Assembly (NCBI GenBank): GCA_000754445.1
Contig: JNSD01000012.1
Coordinates: 58,571-122,570 of the forward strand
Length of the DNA stretch: 64,000 nucleotides
Direction of reading: 5' to 3'
From: an actinobacterium acMicro-4
GTDB taxonomy: Bacteria; Actinomycetota; Actinomycetes; Actinomycetales; Microbacteriaceae
Below the pieces are notes generated by a model. It saw only the letters and a program-made list of their open reading frames with translations, was not told the DNA's origin and did not search any database. How positions within the stretch are numbered: the stretch's first letter is position 1; each line of letters begins with the position of its first letter. Position numbers and translations under genes: made by a program. Below, in pieces: positions 10,104-20,119 of the stretch.

Positions 10104-11242
10104 CCCCTCGGGCCATCCAAACCGACGAGTTTTCCGGCAATACCCCCGGCAGCTCGCAGCGCAACACCCTGACCGAAGCCACTCTGGGGGAACACGACAG
10201 GGTGGTCTTTGGCTTCGGTGAGCGCATCGCGCAGAATCGCGAGGGCTGGGTGCTTCGGCGCCCACAAATAGAGCGAGAGGGCTCCCGGGATCGAGTTGAC
10301 CTCGTTGACGAAAATCTCACCCGTGGACTCGTCCCAGAGCAGGTCAACGCGAACGATGCCCTGCAGGCGGGTGACTTCAGCAACAGACGTGGCCAACTGG
10401 GCGGCCTTGTCATGGATAGCCTGGGGCGCCTTCGCGGGAAACTCCCGGGGGGCATGGGTTAGCCCGGCTCCCGAACCACCGGCAAGATACTTCTCCTGGT
10501 AGGAATACAGCCCAGTCTTGTCACCTTCACTGCGCAGTGGACGCTCGAGATCTGTAACCTCCAGTGTCGGATATGTCCGAAAGGAAATGTTGAGGTCAAC
10601 AAGCTCTGGCCGATAGGGCTCAACGACTGCGCCGGTCTGGAGGTGGGGTGACGACTTGGCAATCGTCCGCGCAGTGCCAATGTCATCGACAATCTCGATA
10701 CCAATAGAGGACCCACCAAATCGTGGCTTCACAATGTAGGGGCCGGGGAAACTGGGGTCTGCGGAGTCCCGCAGGGCCTCCCTTGCCAAGCTCGGAATTC
10801 CGGTTGCATGCATCAGTCCGCCAAAGGCAAGTTTGTCCATTCCCACAGCGCCAGCGAACACCGTCGAACCAGTGGCAGGGATATCCATGAAGCTAAACAC
10901 CGCAGCAGCACCGCCGCCCTCGCCGAGCCCTCCATGGAAACACAGCAGAGCGGCGTCAATGTCGAGGGGCTTTTTCCCTAAACCCTTCTTGGGATAGATG
11001 CCAGGTTGACCAGAGAGAACAAGGTCGAGCTCTTTGGAACCAGAGGGGACACCCGTGAGGAAGTCTTTCGCTTCCGACCGGGGCGGAATCTGGAACCACG
11101 CGCCGTTTGGAGCCGCATACAGCGCAACAACCTCATCGCCGCCCTCGAGGAGGACCCGCTCTGCCTGGAGGCCAGTGAGAATAGAAATCTCGTGTTCGGG
11201 GCTAGGCCCACCGAATACCACAGCCCAGGTTGAGCCAGCCAT
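10100..11242 (-). CDS. D-alanine--D-alanine ligase-like ATP-grasp protein (divergent)
   Basis: VVFGGPSPEHEISILTG, PYIVKPRFGGSSIGIEIV, VRVDLLWDESTGEIFVNEVNSIPG. Confidence 0.88.
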   Translation of the reverse strand: MAGSTWAVVFGGPSPEHEISILTGLQAERVLLEGGDEVVALYAAPNGAWFQIPPRSEAKDFLTGVPSGSKELDLVLSGQPGIYPKKGLGKKPLDIDAALLCFHGGLGEGGGAAAVFSFMDIPATGSTVFAGAVGMDKLAFGGLMHATGIPSLAREALRDSADPSFPGPYIVKPRFGGSSIGIEIVDDIGTARTIAKSSPHLQTGAVVEPYRPELVDLNISFRTYPTLEVTDLERPLRSEGDKTGLYSYQEKYLAGGSGAGLTHAPREFPAKAPQAIHDKAAQLATSVAEVTRLQGIVRVDLLWDESTGEIFVNEVNSIPGALSLYLWAPKHPALAILRDALTEAKDHPVVFPQSGFGQGVALRAAGGIAGKLVGLDGPRG

Positions 11243-11280
11243 AGAGTTCCTTTCGGAGCTAACGCCAGAACAGCGCTTCG

Positions 11281-12840
11281 TTAGGGGTAATGATCGGGCA
11301 GGTCGTTCTCATAGAGAATAACGCCGTTGGCACCCGCAGCGTGGAGGGCCGCGGTGACCGCGTCGGCGCGCGTGGCGAAGAGTTGGGCCGCTCCGGCAGA
11401 GCCTGTGACCAAAGCCTTGCGGTTGGTAAGCCCCACCGCCATGAGAGCACCCTGTGCTGCCACGACCCGCTGGGCCAATTCTGAGTTCCGCTGGAATTGA
11501 ACGGGTCCAAGCTCGACCATTCCCGGGGTCACCACAACCAGGGGCCCGCCACGCTCCTGGGCAAGGGCTGCCGCGTCGTCGATTGCGCGAGCTGCTCCGA
11601 CCGGGTTCGAGTTATACGTGTCATCGATAATCCACACGCCATCTGGCATCTTCTGAACTTCCGCGCGGTGTGCCGCCACGGGCAAATCAGCCAACCGGGC
11701 GAGCGCTTCATCCTGCGGAACCTTCACCGCATAGGCGATACCCAACGCCACGGCAACGTTGACGCCGTGTCCAAAGGGTGGCACGGTCATCGGGGTGGGC
11801 GACGCATCCGGGCCGTAGGTGACAAGACCGCGGTCTGGATCAACAATCACATCGGCGTTGTTGCCCTGACCACTCACCGTGATTACTGTCTTGCCTTCAC
11901 GCCGACACTTCTCAATCAAGGCGACCAGTTCGGGTTGATCAACGGGCAAGACGACGGTCTTGGCCTTTTCGGTAATTTCTGCTTTTGCCCTGAAAATCGC
12001 TTCCTGTGATCCCAGGCGTTCCATGTGAGCTTCACCAATGACCGTGATAGCGGCGATGTCCGGGTTAAAGAGCTCGCAGAGTTCGCGAATGCGTCCTTCC
12101 TGGTTCATGCCCATTTCGGCAACAAAAACGCTCGTGCCGATAACCAGGTGCTCATTGATGGTCCGGGAAAGACCCATCATGTTGTTGAAGCTGGCAGGCG
12201 AGGCCACCGTCTGGTGGGCTTTGCCGAGGATGTGGGCGACGTAGCCCTTGGTCGAGGTTTTTCCATACGATCCCGTGATGGCCACGACCTGGGGGCCCAC
12301 GCGCTTGAGCTTGCGCCTGGCCTCGATGACAAACTTGCGGGAAAGCTTGCGTTCAACCTGCCACAAAACCCCCAAAGCAAGATCGGTGAGGTTCGCTGCG
12401 AGGAGAAGGGGAATCAGGACTCCCGCCGGACCCGCAAGCCACACAGCGAGGCCCCCCGTGAGAAACTGCACCGCCAAGATACCCCCGTAAACGCGCTTGG
12501 CCCTCGCCGTCCACTGCAGTGCGCTCGTGGTGCCCTTCAGAGGCAAACGCCACGGGGTGGGGACCATCAGAAGGGGCGCCACGATCGCGAGCCAGGCTAG
12601 AGCGCCGAGGCCCAGTTGTTCTGGCCCTTGGAATGACACGATGGCTATCACCACAGCGCCCGCCCACCAGAGCACCCCGATCGGGCGACGCTCAAACCAC
12701 AGACGCTGAATACGGCCCACTTCGCCGGGGAGATAGTGAACCCTCTGAGCCACCCGAAGCCACTTGAGGTTCATGAGTACGGCAACAGCGATGGCGACAA
12801 GAATGGCCGCCAGCGTGATGATGAAATCCGCTGGGGTCAT
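11281..12840 (-). CDS. MurF-like Mur ligase with N-terminal membrane domain
   Basis: About five hydrophobic segments in residues 1-165, then VVAITGSYGKTSTKGYVAHIL (P-loop), ASFNNMMGLSRT, WIIDDTYNSNPVGA. Confidence 0.9.
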   Translation of the reverse strand: MTPADFIITLAAILVAIAVAVLMNLKWLRVAQRVHYLPGEVGRIQRLWFERRPIGVLWWAGAVVIAIVSFQGPEQLGLGALAWLAIVAPLLMVPTPWRLPLKGTTSALQWTARAKRVYGGILAVQFLTGGLAVWLAGPAGVLIPLLLAANLTDLALGVLWQVERKLSRKFVIEARRKLKRVGPQVVAITGSYGKTSTKGYVAHILGKAHQTVASPASFNNMMGLSRTINEHLVIGTSVFVAEMGMNQEGRIRELCELFNPDIAAITVIGEAHMERLGSQEAIFRAKAEITEKAKTVVLPVDQPELVALIEKCRREGKTVITVSGQGNNADVIVDPDRGLVTYGPDASPTPMTVPPFGHGVNVAVALGIAYAVKVPQDEALARLADLPVAAHRAEVQKMPDGVWIIDDTYNSNPVGAARAIDDAAALAQERGGPLVVVTPGMVELGPVQFQRNSELAQRVVAAQGALMAVGLTNRKALVTGSAGAAQLFATRADAVTAALHAAGANGVILYENDLPDHYP

Positions 12841-12849
12841 CGTGGTCCT

Positions 12850-13620
12850 TTACTGGGTGAGGGCCGCCGTTACTGCGTCTCTTACGGCCTCCTCGAGGTT
12901 ACCCTCCAGGAGGTGCGAAGCGCCCGGAACCACACGCAGCGTGGCGCGGGGGAAATACTCCAGAGCTTTTTCGGCAGCGGCCAATGGTGCTGGAGCATCG
13001 AGCTCCCCCCAGACCATGGTCACCGGTGCGACCACACGGGTTACGTCATCGAGGTAGTCCTCAGCCACCGTCTTGACTAAAATCTCCCGCATCACACCGC
13101 GAGCGTTGCGGTAGTCCTGGGATCCGTATTTGCGCCGATAGCGCTCCATGGTGGCCTCAGGAATCAGCTTCTTGGCGTGGAGCACCTTGGCCACACGAAA
13201 CGCGAGGGGCACAGACTTCGGTGGGGTGACCCTGGTCAGTGGAACACCGGTCAACACCAGAGCGCTCACCAGCTCGGGGGCTCTGGCAGCCAGTCGCAGC
13301 GCAACCCGGCCACCAAAGGAGTGACCCACAACAATCACCGCTCCCGATCCCCGAAGTGCCAGAGCCAACTGGTCGGCATAGTCCGCAGTCGACCACGCGC
13401 CGGTGGGTGCGGCAGCCGGGCCAAAGCCCGGCAGGTGAACAGCGAGGGCATCCTGGCCGGCAAGGATTCTCTCAAAATCCTTCCCACTGCGACCCCAGCC
13501 GTGAAGGGCGATGACACGTGGCGCTCCAGAGCCAAACTTGTCAGCGACCCAGTCGCTGGAGCCCACGGTCCCTAACACGCGTGCCCTACTCGTCCTCGGG
13601 TGTGTCAGAGTCCGTGGCAA
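12850..13620 (-). CDS. Alpha/beta hydrolase
   Basis: ALHGWGRSGKDF (oxyanion), VVGHSFGGRVALRLA (Ser nucleophile), GELDAPAPL (Asp), GASHLLEG (His). Confidence 0.92.
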   Translation of the reverse strand: MPRTLTHPRTSRARVLGTVGSSDWVADKFGSGAPRVIALHGWGRSGKDFERILAGQDALAVHLPGFGPAAAPTGAWSTADYADQLALALRGSGAVIVVGHSFGGRVALRLAARAPELVSALVLTGVPLTRVTPPKSVPLAFRVAKVLHAKKLIPEATMERYRRKYGSQDYRNARGVMREILVKTVAEDYLDDVTRVVAPVTMVWGELDAPAPLAAAEKALEYFPRATLRVVPGASHLLEGNLEEAVRDAVTAALTQ

Positions 13621-14587
13621 AGTGCGGAGCTAGTTCGCGCGGGTCTCGCTCGCCATCGAGAACTTGACCGACCTGCGTCACAATGGGCATCGCGATGCCC
13701 TTGCTTTTCGCGAGAGCCAATACGGGCTTGACGGAGGCGAGGCCTTCAGCCGTCTGATTCATGGTGCGAACAACGTCGGTGAAGCTCTGACCCTGACCCA
13801 ACATCCGCCCGGCTGTGTTGTTCCTGGACAGGGGCGATTCGCAGGTCGCAATCAGGTCACCGAGCCCGGCAAGCCCCGACATCGTTTGCGGGCTTGCGCC
13901 AAAAGCGGCAGCGAAGGCAGAGATTTCAGCGAGACCACGCGTAATGATCGACGCTTTGGTGTTCTCACCGTAGCCGACACCATCCGCGATGCCAACAGCC
14001 ACCGCAATGAGGTTCTTCAGGACTCCCCCGAATTCGGTGCCGACAACGTCGTCGTTGATGAAGGTCTTGAAATAGCTGTTGGTGGAGGCCGTTGCGACAG
14101 CCCGGGCAGTGGCCACAGAGGTCGATGATGCCACGGCAGCAGTCGGCTGTTCCTGCACAATTTCCAGGGCGAGGTTAGGCCCGCTCACCACAGCAATTCG
14201 GTCGTGGGCGAAGCCCCCGACCTGGTGAAGAACTTCGCTCATCCGCAGCCCCGTCTGGGCTTCGACGCCTTTCATGAGACTCACCACTGGAACACCCGCT
14301 GGAATCAACGACGCCGCATCAGCAAGATTGGCGCGTAGATGCTGGCTTGGCACGGCGAGATAGACCTGCTCGGCCCCCTCCAACGCGGAGGCAAGGTGCT
14401 CGGTGGCATCAATGGACTCTGGCAAAGTGATGCCCGGCAGATAGGCGGTGTTCCGGTGGCTGTCGTGGATTTCGCTGGCGACCTCGGGGCGCCTCGCCCA
14501 CAGAGTCACGGTGTTGCCGCCATCGGCCAACACCTTCGCAAAGGTTGTCCCCCAAGAACCAGCCCCCATTACAGCGATGTGAACCAT
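13586..14587 (-). CDS. gpsA: NAD(P)H-dependent glycerol-3-phosphate dehydrogenase
   Basis: VMGAGSWGTTFAKVLADGGNTVTLWAR; SGPNLALEI; GLAGLGDLIATCESPLSRN. Confidence 0.97.
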   Translation of the reverse strand: MVHIAVMGAGSWGTTFAKVLADGGNTVTLWARRPEVASEIHDSHRNTAYLPGITLPESIDATEHLASALEGAEQVYLAVPSQHLRANLADAASLIPAGVPVVSLMKGVEAQTGLRMSEVLHQVGGFAHDRIAVVSGPNLALEIVQEQPTAAVASSTSVATARAVATASTNSYFKTFINDDVVGTEFGGVLKNLIAVAVGIADGVGYGENTKASIITRGLAEISAFAAAFGASPQTMSGLAGLGDLIATCESPLSRNNTAGRMLGQGQSFTDVVRTMNQTAEGLASVKPVLALAKSKGIAMPIVTQVGQVLDGERDPRELAPHFATDSDTPEDE

Positions 14588-14589
14588 GA

Positions 14590-15327
14590 CTATGCCACCT
14601 GGCTGGGGTCAAAGCGCTTGGCCGGTGGTTTCTCTCCGCGCAGTTGGGACACGAGGGCGGTGATCTCCGCCATCAACATCTCGGTGGCCTCACCCAAGAT
14701 TTCACGGGTCATGGGCTTGCCCTCAAAGCGAGATAGGTCGAGCGGTTGGCCGATTACCGCATCGATGGTCGTGCGGGGAAACACCCTAATCTTCTTCGCG
14801 TAGCGACCCATCAAATTCTGAGTTCCCCAGTGAGCTGCCGGATAGAGGGGGATACCCTGCTCGAGGGCCATTCGGATTGCTCCGGATTTGCCGACCATAG
14901 GCCACAGATCTGGGTCTTTAGTCAGTGTGCCCTCCGGATAGACGATCACTCCTTGTCCGCGCTCTGCGAGTAGGGAGGCTGCTTTCAACGGTTCACCCAA
15001 TCGGGCACCGGCTTCCCGCTCCACCGGAATCTGACCGGTGAAACGCAGCAACCAAGCCAGCCCTGGAACCTTGAACAAAGACGCCTTAGCGAGGAATCGT
15101 GGTGTGCGACGAAGCTTCCACACCACAACCCCCATCACAATCGGGTCGATTTCGCTGTAGTGGTTGGGTGACAGAATGAACGGCCCCCGTGGGGGCAAGG
15201 CGGAGCCTTGCTGGATTCTCAGTTTCACCATCAGGCCAAAAATCGGCAGAACAAGACCTGCAATAACTCGCCAGCGCAGTTCAGCGCTGCGCCTGACCCG
15301 CGCCGACTTCGGGGATTGCTCAGTCAC
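14590..15327 (-). CDS. plsC: 1-acyl-sn-glycerol-3-phosphate acyltransferase
   Basis: LSPNHYSEIDP (NHxxxxD) and VYPEGTLTKD acyltransferase motifs. Confidence 0.93.
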   Translation of the reverse strand: MTEQSPKSARVRRSAELRWRVIAGLVLPIFGLMVKLRIQQGSALPPRGPFILSPNHYSEIDPIVMGVVVWKLRRTPRFLAKASLFKVPGLAWLLRFTGQIPVEREAGARLGEPLKAASLLAERGQGVIVYPEGTLTKDPDLWPMVGKSGAIRMALEQGIPLYPAAHWGTQNLMGRYAKKIRVFPRTTIDAVIGQPLDLSRFEGKPMTREILGEATEMLMAEITALVSQLRGEKPPAKRFDPSQVA

Positions 15328-15332
15328 CCGAG

Positions 15333-16712
15333 CTAACCCTTGAGCTCGAAGCGTGTGCCAAGGCCCGCAAGCTTGTCGAGCAGGTGCTCATAACCGCGGG
15401 AAATAATGCCCATGTTGCTCACGGTGGAGTGGCCCTGAGCCGTCACCGCAGCGATGATGTGGCTGAAGCCACCGCGAAGGTCAGGAACCCGGATATCAGC
15501 ACCACGCAAAGGAGTAGGTCCCGTGATGACTGCCGCCTGCTCCAGGGGGCGCCTGGGAACACGGCGGGTGATACTCGCGATGCCTTCTTTATAGACCTCG
15601 ATGTTGGCGCCCATCTGGCGAAGCGCGTCGGTGAAACCGAACCTGTTCTCGTAGACCGTCTCGTGGACGATGGAGCGGCCCTCCGCCTGAGTGAGCGCAA
15701 CAACCATGGGTTGCTGCCAGTCGGTCATGAAACCGGGGTGCACATCGGTCTCAATGACAACGGGTCGAATACTGTCGCCCGGGTGGGAGAAGCGAATACC
15801 GTGGTCGTCAACCTGAAACTGCCCGCCCACCTTGCGATAAACATTCAAGAAGGTCATCAGATCTTTTTGCTCAGCGCCACGGACGTAGATGTCGCCCCTC
15901 GTCGCGAGCGCTGCTGATGCCCACGAAGCTGACTCGTTGCGATCGGGTATGGCCCGGTGGTCGTAGCCACTCAGAGAATCAACACCCTCGATCACAATGG
16001 TGCGGTTTGGCTCGACCAAGATGATCGCACCCATCTTCTGCAAGATGGCAATCAGGTCCATAATTTCTGGCTCAATGGCTGCGTTGGTGAGTTCGGTAAC
16101 GCCCTGCGCGCGAACAGCAGTCAACAGGACCTGCTCGGTCGCGCCAACGCTCGGGTAGGGCAAATCAACTCGCGCACCGACAAGACGACTCGGAGCGCGA
16201 AGGCGGATGCCTTCGTGGCTCTTATCGAGCTCAGCGCCAAACGCACGAAGAGCATCCAGGTGGAAGTTAATGGGGCGATCGCCGATGCGACAACCGCCAA
16301 GGTCGGGAATAAAGGCCTCGCCCAGCTGGTGAAGCAGCGGGCCACAAAACAGGATCGGAATCCGGCTCGAGCCAGCGTGGGCATCGATCTCCGCGAAGTG
16401 AGCGCTTTTGACCGCGCGGGGGTCAAGTTGGAGAACGCCGTCACCAACATCGGTGACCACCACGGCGTGAGCTTCGAGCAAGCCGCGAACAACGGCAACA
16501 TCGCTGATAACCGGCACGTTTTTCAGAATGCTGGGCGAATCGGCAAGAAGCGAAGCCACCATCGCTTTGGTGACCAAATTCTTAGCACCGCGAACTTCGA
16601 CCTCGCCAACAAGTGGACGGCCCCCTTCAAAAACCACCGTGTCGGGCGAAGCGGCCACGAGTGAAGCCGCCGTGGGTGAAGCCTTGCCCTTCGAGGCGGC
16701 AACCGCGGTCAC
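15333..16712 (-). CDS. murA: UDP-N-acetylglucosamine 1-carboxyvinyltransferase
   Basis: VRGAKNLVTKAMVASLLADS; GGCRIGDRPINFHLDALRAFGA; MTDWQQPMVVALTQA. Confidence 0.95.
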   Translation of the reverse strand: MTAVAASKGKASPTAASLVAASPDTVVFEGGRPLVGEVEVRGAKNLVTKAMVASLLADSPSILKNVPVISDVAVVRGLLEAHAVVVTDVGDGVLQLDPRAVKSAHFAEIDAHAGSSRIPILFCGPLLHQLGEAFIPDLGGCRIGDRPINFHLDALRAFGAELDKSHEGIRLRAPSRLVGARVDLPYPSVGATEQVLLTAVRAQGVTELTNAAIEPEIMDLIAILQKMGAIILVEPNRTIVIEGVDSLSGYDHRAIPDRNESASWASAALATRGDIYVRGAEQKDLMTFLNVYRKVGGQFQVDDHGIRFSHPGDSIRPVVIETDVHPGFMTDWQQPMVVALTQAEGRSIVHETVYENRFGFTDALRQMGANIEVYKEGIASITRRVPRRPLEQAAVITGPTPLRGADIRVPDLRGGFSHIIAAVTAQGHSTVSNMGIISRGYEHLLDKLAGLGTRFELKG

Positions 16713-17315
16713 TTAGCTATTCCTGACAGGTAGCGTTCTCGGTCGCCAGGCTTCCCGTTGTGCTTCAAAGGCTGTGATGGCGTCGTCGTGTTGAAGGCTG
16801 AGCGCAATGTCATCAAGACCCTCCATCAACCGCCACCGCGTGTAATCGTCAATATCAAAAGCCGAACTTACCGCTCCACACCGTACCTCACGTGCCACGA
16901 GGTCGACCGTAACGCTAGTGCCCGGGTGTGCCTCAATTTCTTTCCACAGGGCTTCTACGACACTCTCCGGAACAATCACGGTCACAAGCCCTTGCTTGCC
17001 GGAGTTCGAGCGGAAGATGTCGCCGAACCGCGAGGAAACTACAGCACCAAAACCGTAGTCGCGAAGCGCCCACACCGCGTGCTCGCGCGAGGAACCCGTC
17101 CCAAAGTCAGGGCCTGCAACCAGCACACGTCCTTGGACATAGGGCTCCTGGTTGAGGATGAATTCCGGATCTTGCCGCCACTGATAGAACAGAGCATCGT
17201 CATACCCGGTCTTCGTGACGCGCTTGAGAAAGTTCGCCGGAATAATCTGGTCGGTATCGACATTGGAACGACGAAGGGGAACGCCCACTCCCTCGACCAC
17301 AGAAACTTTGTCCAC
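16713..17315 (-). CDS. leuD: 3-isopropylmalate dehydratase small subunit
   Basis: [49 protein letters not shown]. Confidence 0.97.
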   Translation of the reverse strand: MDKVSVVEGVGVPLRRSNVDTDQIIPANFLKRVTKTGYDDALFYQWRQDPEFILNQEPYVQGRVLVAGPDFGTGSSREHAVWALRDYGFGAVVSSRFGDIFRSNSGKQGLVTVIVPESVVEALWKEIEAHPGTSVTVDLVAREVRCGAVSSAFDIDDYTRWRLMEGLDDIALSLQHDDAITAFEAQREAWRPRTLPVRNS

Positions 17316-18754
17316 TAGAGCCTCACGCTCCTCTGGTCTTCGCGAAGGTCCGCCGGGCTTGAAAGAGTTCCTCGAATAGCCGTAGCGGCAGCAACCACCG
17401 GAGACACCAAGTGAGTTCGTGCACCCTTGCCCTGACGGCCCTCAAAGTTCCTATTGGAGGTCGATGCGGCACGTTCGCCCGGAGCGAGCTGATCGGGGTT
17501 CATTCCCAGACACATGGAGCATCCAGCAAAACGCCATTCACCACCGAACTCTTCGACAATTTTGTCGATGCCCTCGGCTTCAGCCTCGAGCCGGACCCTG
17601 GCAGAACCAGGGACCACCATCAGGCGGACATTATCTGCCTTCTTCTGGCCCTTGATGATGGAGGCAAAAATGCGCAAATCATCCAGCCGGGAGTTGGTGC
17701 AAGAGCCCATGAACACGGTGTCAACACGGATGTCTTTCATTCGGGTCCCAGGCTGCAAGTCCATGTATTCCAGTGCACGAAGCGCAGCAGCCTTATCGTT
17801 CGGGTCAGACATCGACTCAGGGTCGGGCACAACGTCCCCCAGTGGAACACCCTGGCCCGGGTTTGTGCCCCAGGTCACAAAGGGCTCGAGCTCACTGGCA
17901 TCGAGAAAAACTTCAGCATCGAAGACTGCGCCCTCATCGGTGTGGAGGGTCTTCCAATACTCCAGTGCCGTATCCCAGTCATCCCCTTCGGGTGCGTGGG
18001 CACGATTTTTCACATACGCAAACGTGGTCTCATCGGGTGCCACCATGCCAGCCCTTGCTCCAGCCTCAATGGACATGTTGCAGATGGTCATGCGGCCATC
18101 CATCGAGAGCGAGCGAATCGCACTGCCGCGATATTCGAGGACATAGCCCTGGCCGCCACCGGTGCCAATCTTGGCGATGATGGCCAAAATGATGTCTTTG
18201 GCCGTAACGCCGGGGCGAAGCTCCCCCTCCACGGTGATCGCCATTGTCTTAAACGGCGTCAGGGGCAGCGTCTGGGTGGCGAGCACGTGCTCGACCTCGC
18301 TGGTGCCAATACCAAAAGCCATGGCCCCAAAAGCGCCGTGCGTCGAGGTGTGTGAATCACCACACACCACGGTGATGCCAGGCATGGTGAGCCCCAGCTG
18401 TGGCCCGACGACGTGCACGATGCCCTGCTCAACATCACCGAGGGAGTGCAGGCGAATGCCAAATTCTTTGGCGTTAGCCCGCAGCGTTTCGATTTGAATC
18501 CGACTGGTGGGATCAGCTATCGGCTTATCGATATCGATCGTGGGGGTGTTGTGGTCTTCAGTAGCAATCGTCAAATCAGGCCTGCGCACCGCGCGTCCTG
18601 CCACCCGCAAACCATCAAAGGCTTGAGGGCTTGTCACCTCGTGGACGAGATGCAGGTCGACATAAATCAGATCGGGCTCACCATTGTCGCCCTTGGCAAC
18701 AAGGTGGTCAGCCCACACCTTCTCTGCCAGGGTGCGGGGGGTGCTGGGTGTCAT
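17315..18754 (-). CDS. leuC: 3-isopropylmalate dehydratase large subunit
   Basis: [55 protein letters not shown]. Confidence 0.97.
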   Translation of the reverse strand: MTPSTPRTLAEKVWADHLVAKGDNGEPDLIYVDLHLVHEVTSPQAFDGLRVAGRAVRRPDLTIATEDHNTPTIDIDKPIADPTSRIQIETLRANAKEFGIRLHSLGDVEQGIVHVVGPQLGLTMPGITVVCGDSHTSTHGAFGAMAFGIGTSEVEHVLATQTLPLTPFKTMAITVEGELRPGVTAKDIILAIIAKIGTGGGQGYVLEYRGSAIRSLSMDGRMTICNMSIEAGARAGMVAPDETTFAYVKNRAHAPEGDDWDTALEYWKTLHTDEGAVFDAEVFLDASELEPFVTWGTNPGQGVPLGDVVPDPESMSDPNDKAAALRALEYMDLQPGTRMKDIRVDTVFMGSCTNSRLDDLRIFASIIKGQKKADNVRLMVVPGSARVRLEAEAEGIDKIVEEFGGEWRFAGCSMCLGMNPDQLAPGERAASTSNRNFEGRQGKGARTHLVSPVVAAATAIRGTLSSPADLREDQRSVRL

Positions 18755-18892
18755 CGTGACATCTCCTGGGAAATCTGGATAGTGGGGGCGGGCAATCTCA
18801 GACGGCGCTCGAGTGAGTCCTAGGACAAGAAAAGCCCGCTTTGACGCTGACAGAGACTTAGCCTGTGCTCCCAGGGTAACACCGAGGCAGAC

Positions 18893-19891
18893 TCAGTGAC
18901 TCTTGGTCACGGCATCCTGAGGAGCACGGCGCAACTTCCACACGCTCGCAATGACGGCGACGGCCATGGCTGCCACAATCACGATGAGTGACTCCCAGGT
19001 TCCAATATCTGGCGCCCAGGCAACGTGCTCGCCGCCGTTAATGAAGGGCAACTCGTTCTCGTGCAAAGCGTGCAGAACAAGCTTCACCCCGATGAAGGTC
19101 AGGATAAAAGCGATGCCAAAGTGCAAATAGGCGAGCTTGTCGACTAGGTGGCCCAACAGGAAGTAGAGCTGGCGCAAGCCCATCAAGGCGAAGACGTTCG
19201 CTGCGAACACAATGAAGGGACTTTCGGTGATTCCGTAGATGGCAGGAATCGAATCCACCGCAAAGATCACATCCGCCGTTCCAATGGCAATGAACACCAC
19301 GAGCAACGGAGTGAACAACTTTTTGCCGTCAATAGTCACGCGCACTTTCATGCCATGGAACTGATCAGTCATGTCGAGTCGCTTGGTCAAGAAAGTAATC
19401 AACGAGTTTTCTCGGTTCACATCGTCCTCACGGCCGGAGAAGAACTGTTGAAGGCCAATCACCACCAAGAACGCACCGAAGACATAGAAAATCCAGCTGA
19501 AGCTCGCAATGAGCGCCGCGCCCAGGAGGATAAAGATTCCGCGGAAGACGATGGCCAGCAGGATTCCAATCATCAAGATTTCTTGCTGGTATTTCTTGGG
19601 AACCGCAAAGGTCGCCATGATCAAGACGAAGACAAAAAGGTTGTCAATCGAGAGGCTGTATTCGGTAATCCAGCCAGCCAAGAATTCGCTGCCGTACTTC
19701 TCGCCGGCAAACATAAACAACAACCCGGCAAAACCTAAAGCCAAGAGCACATAGAAACTCACCCAGAGTGCTGACTCCCTATTTGAGGGGTGGTGAGGGC
19801 GCCACACGACCAAGAGCAGATCGATGATGAGTACCAGGGAGATAACAACAAGAGAGCCCACTGTGAACCACAGTGGCAATTGAACAGTCAC
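18893..19891 (-). CDS. TerC family integral membrane protein
   Basis: Multi-TM protein; EYSLSIDNLFVFVLIM and DVIFAVDSIPAI motifs; GTG start at 19891 preferred. Confidence 0.93.
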   Translation of the reverse strand: MTVQLPLWFTVGSLVVISLVLIIDLLLVVWRPHHPSNRESALWVSFYVLLALGFAGLLFMFAGEKYGSEFLAGWITEYSLSIDNLFVFVLIMATFAVPKKYQQEILMIGILLAIVFRGIFILLGAALIASFSWIFYVFGAFLVVIGLQQFFSGREDDVNRENSLITFLTKRLDMTDQFHGMKVRVTIDGKKLFTPLLVVFIAIGTADVIFAVDSIPAIYGITESPFIVFAANVFALMGLRQLYFLLGHLVDKLAYLHFGIAFILTFIGVKLVLHALHENELPFINGGEHVAWAPDIGTWESLIVIVAAMAVAVIASVWKLRRAPQDAVTKSH

Positions 19892-19994
19892 ACACAATCC
19901 TTCGAGGCAATGCGACAACAGACGAGTCGTGCGCAATAAACACCATACTCCGGTTTCCCCTGGTCATCAGGGGCAAACCGCAGGGTGTGAAGCG

Positions 19995-20067
19995 TGACCC
20001 CAGCGGGATTCGAACCCGCGTTACCGCCGTGAGAGGGCGGCGTACTAGGCCGCTATACGATGGGGCC
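19995..20067 (-). tRNA. tRNA-Glu (anticodon CTC)
   Basis: Reverse complement GGCCCCATCGTATAGCGGCCTAGTACGCCGCCCTCTCACGGCGGTAACGCGGGTTCGAATCCCGCTGGGGTCA folds as a cloverleaf; loop CCTCTCA. Confidence 0.95.
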
Positions 20068-20119
20068 GATTACGCAACGCCTTAGAGTATGGCACCAAAA
20101 TACCTGGCGCGCCAAACGC

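Noticed and set aside
17411-18355. 314-aa plus-strand ORF
   Set aside because: Antisense to leuC, which has full aconitase-family signatures.
18893-19891. TerC as evidence of a tellurite-resistance island
   Set aside because: Single TerC-family genes are common core genes, often linked to metal export; no terABDEZ genes are nearby.
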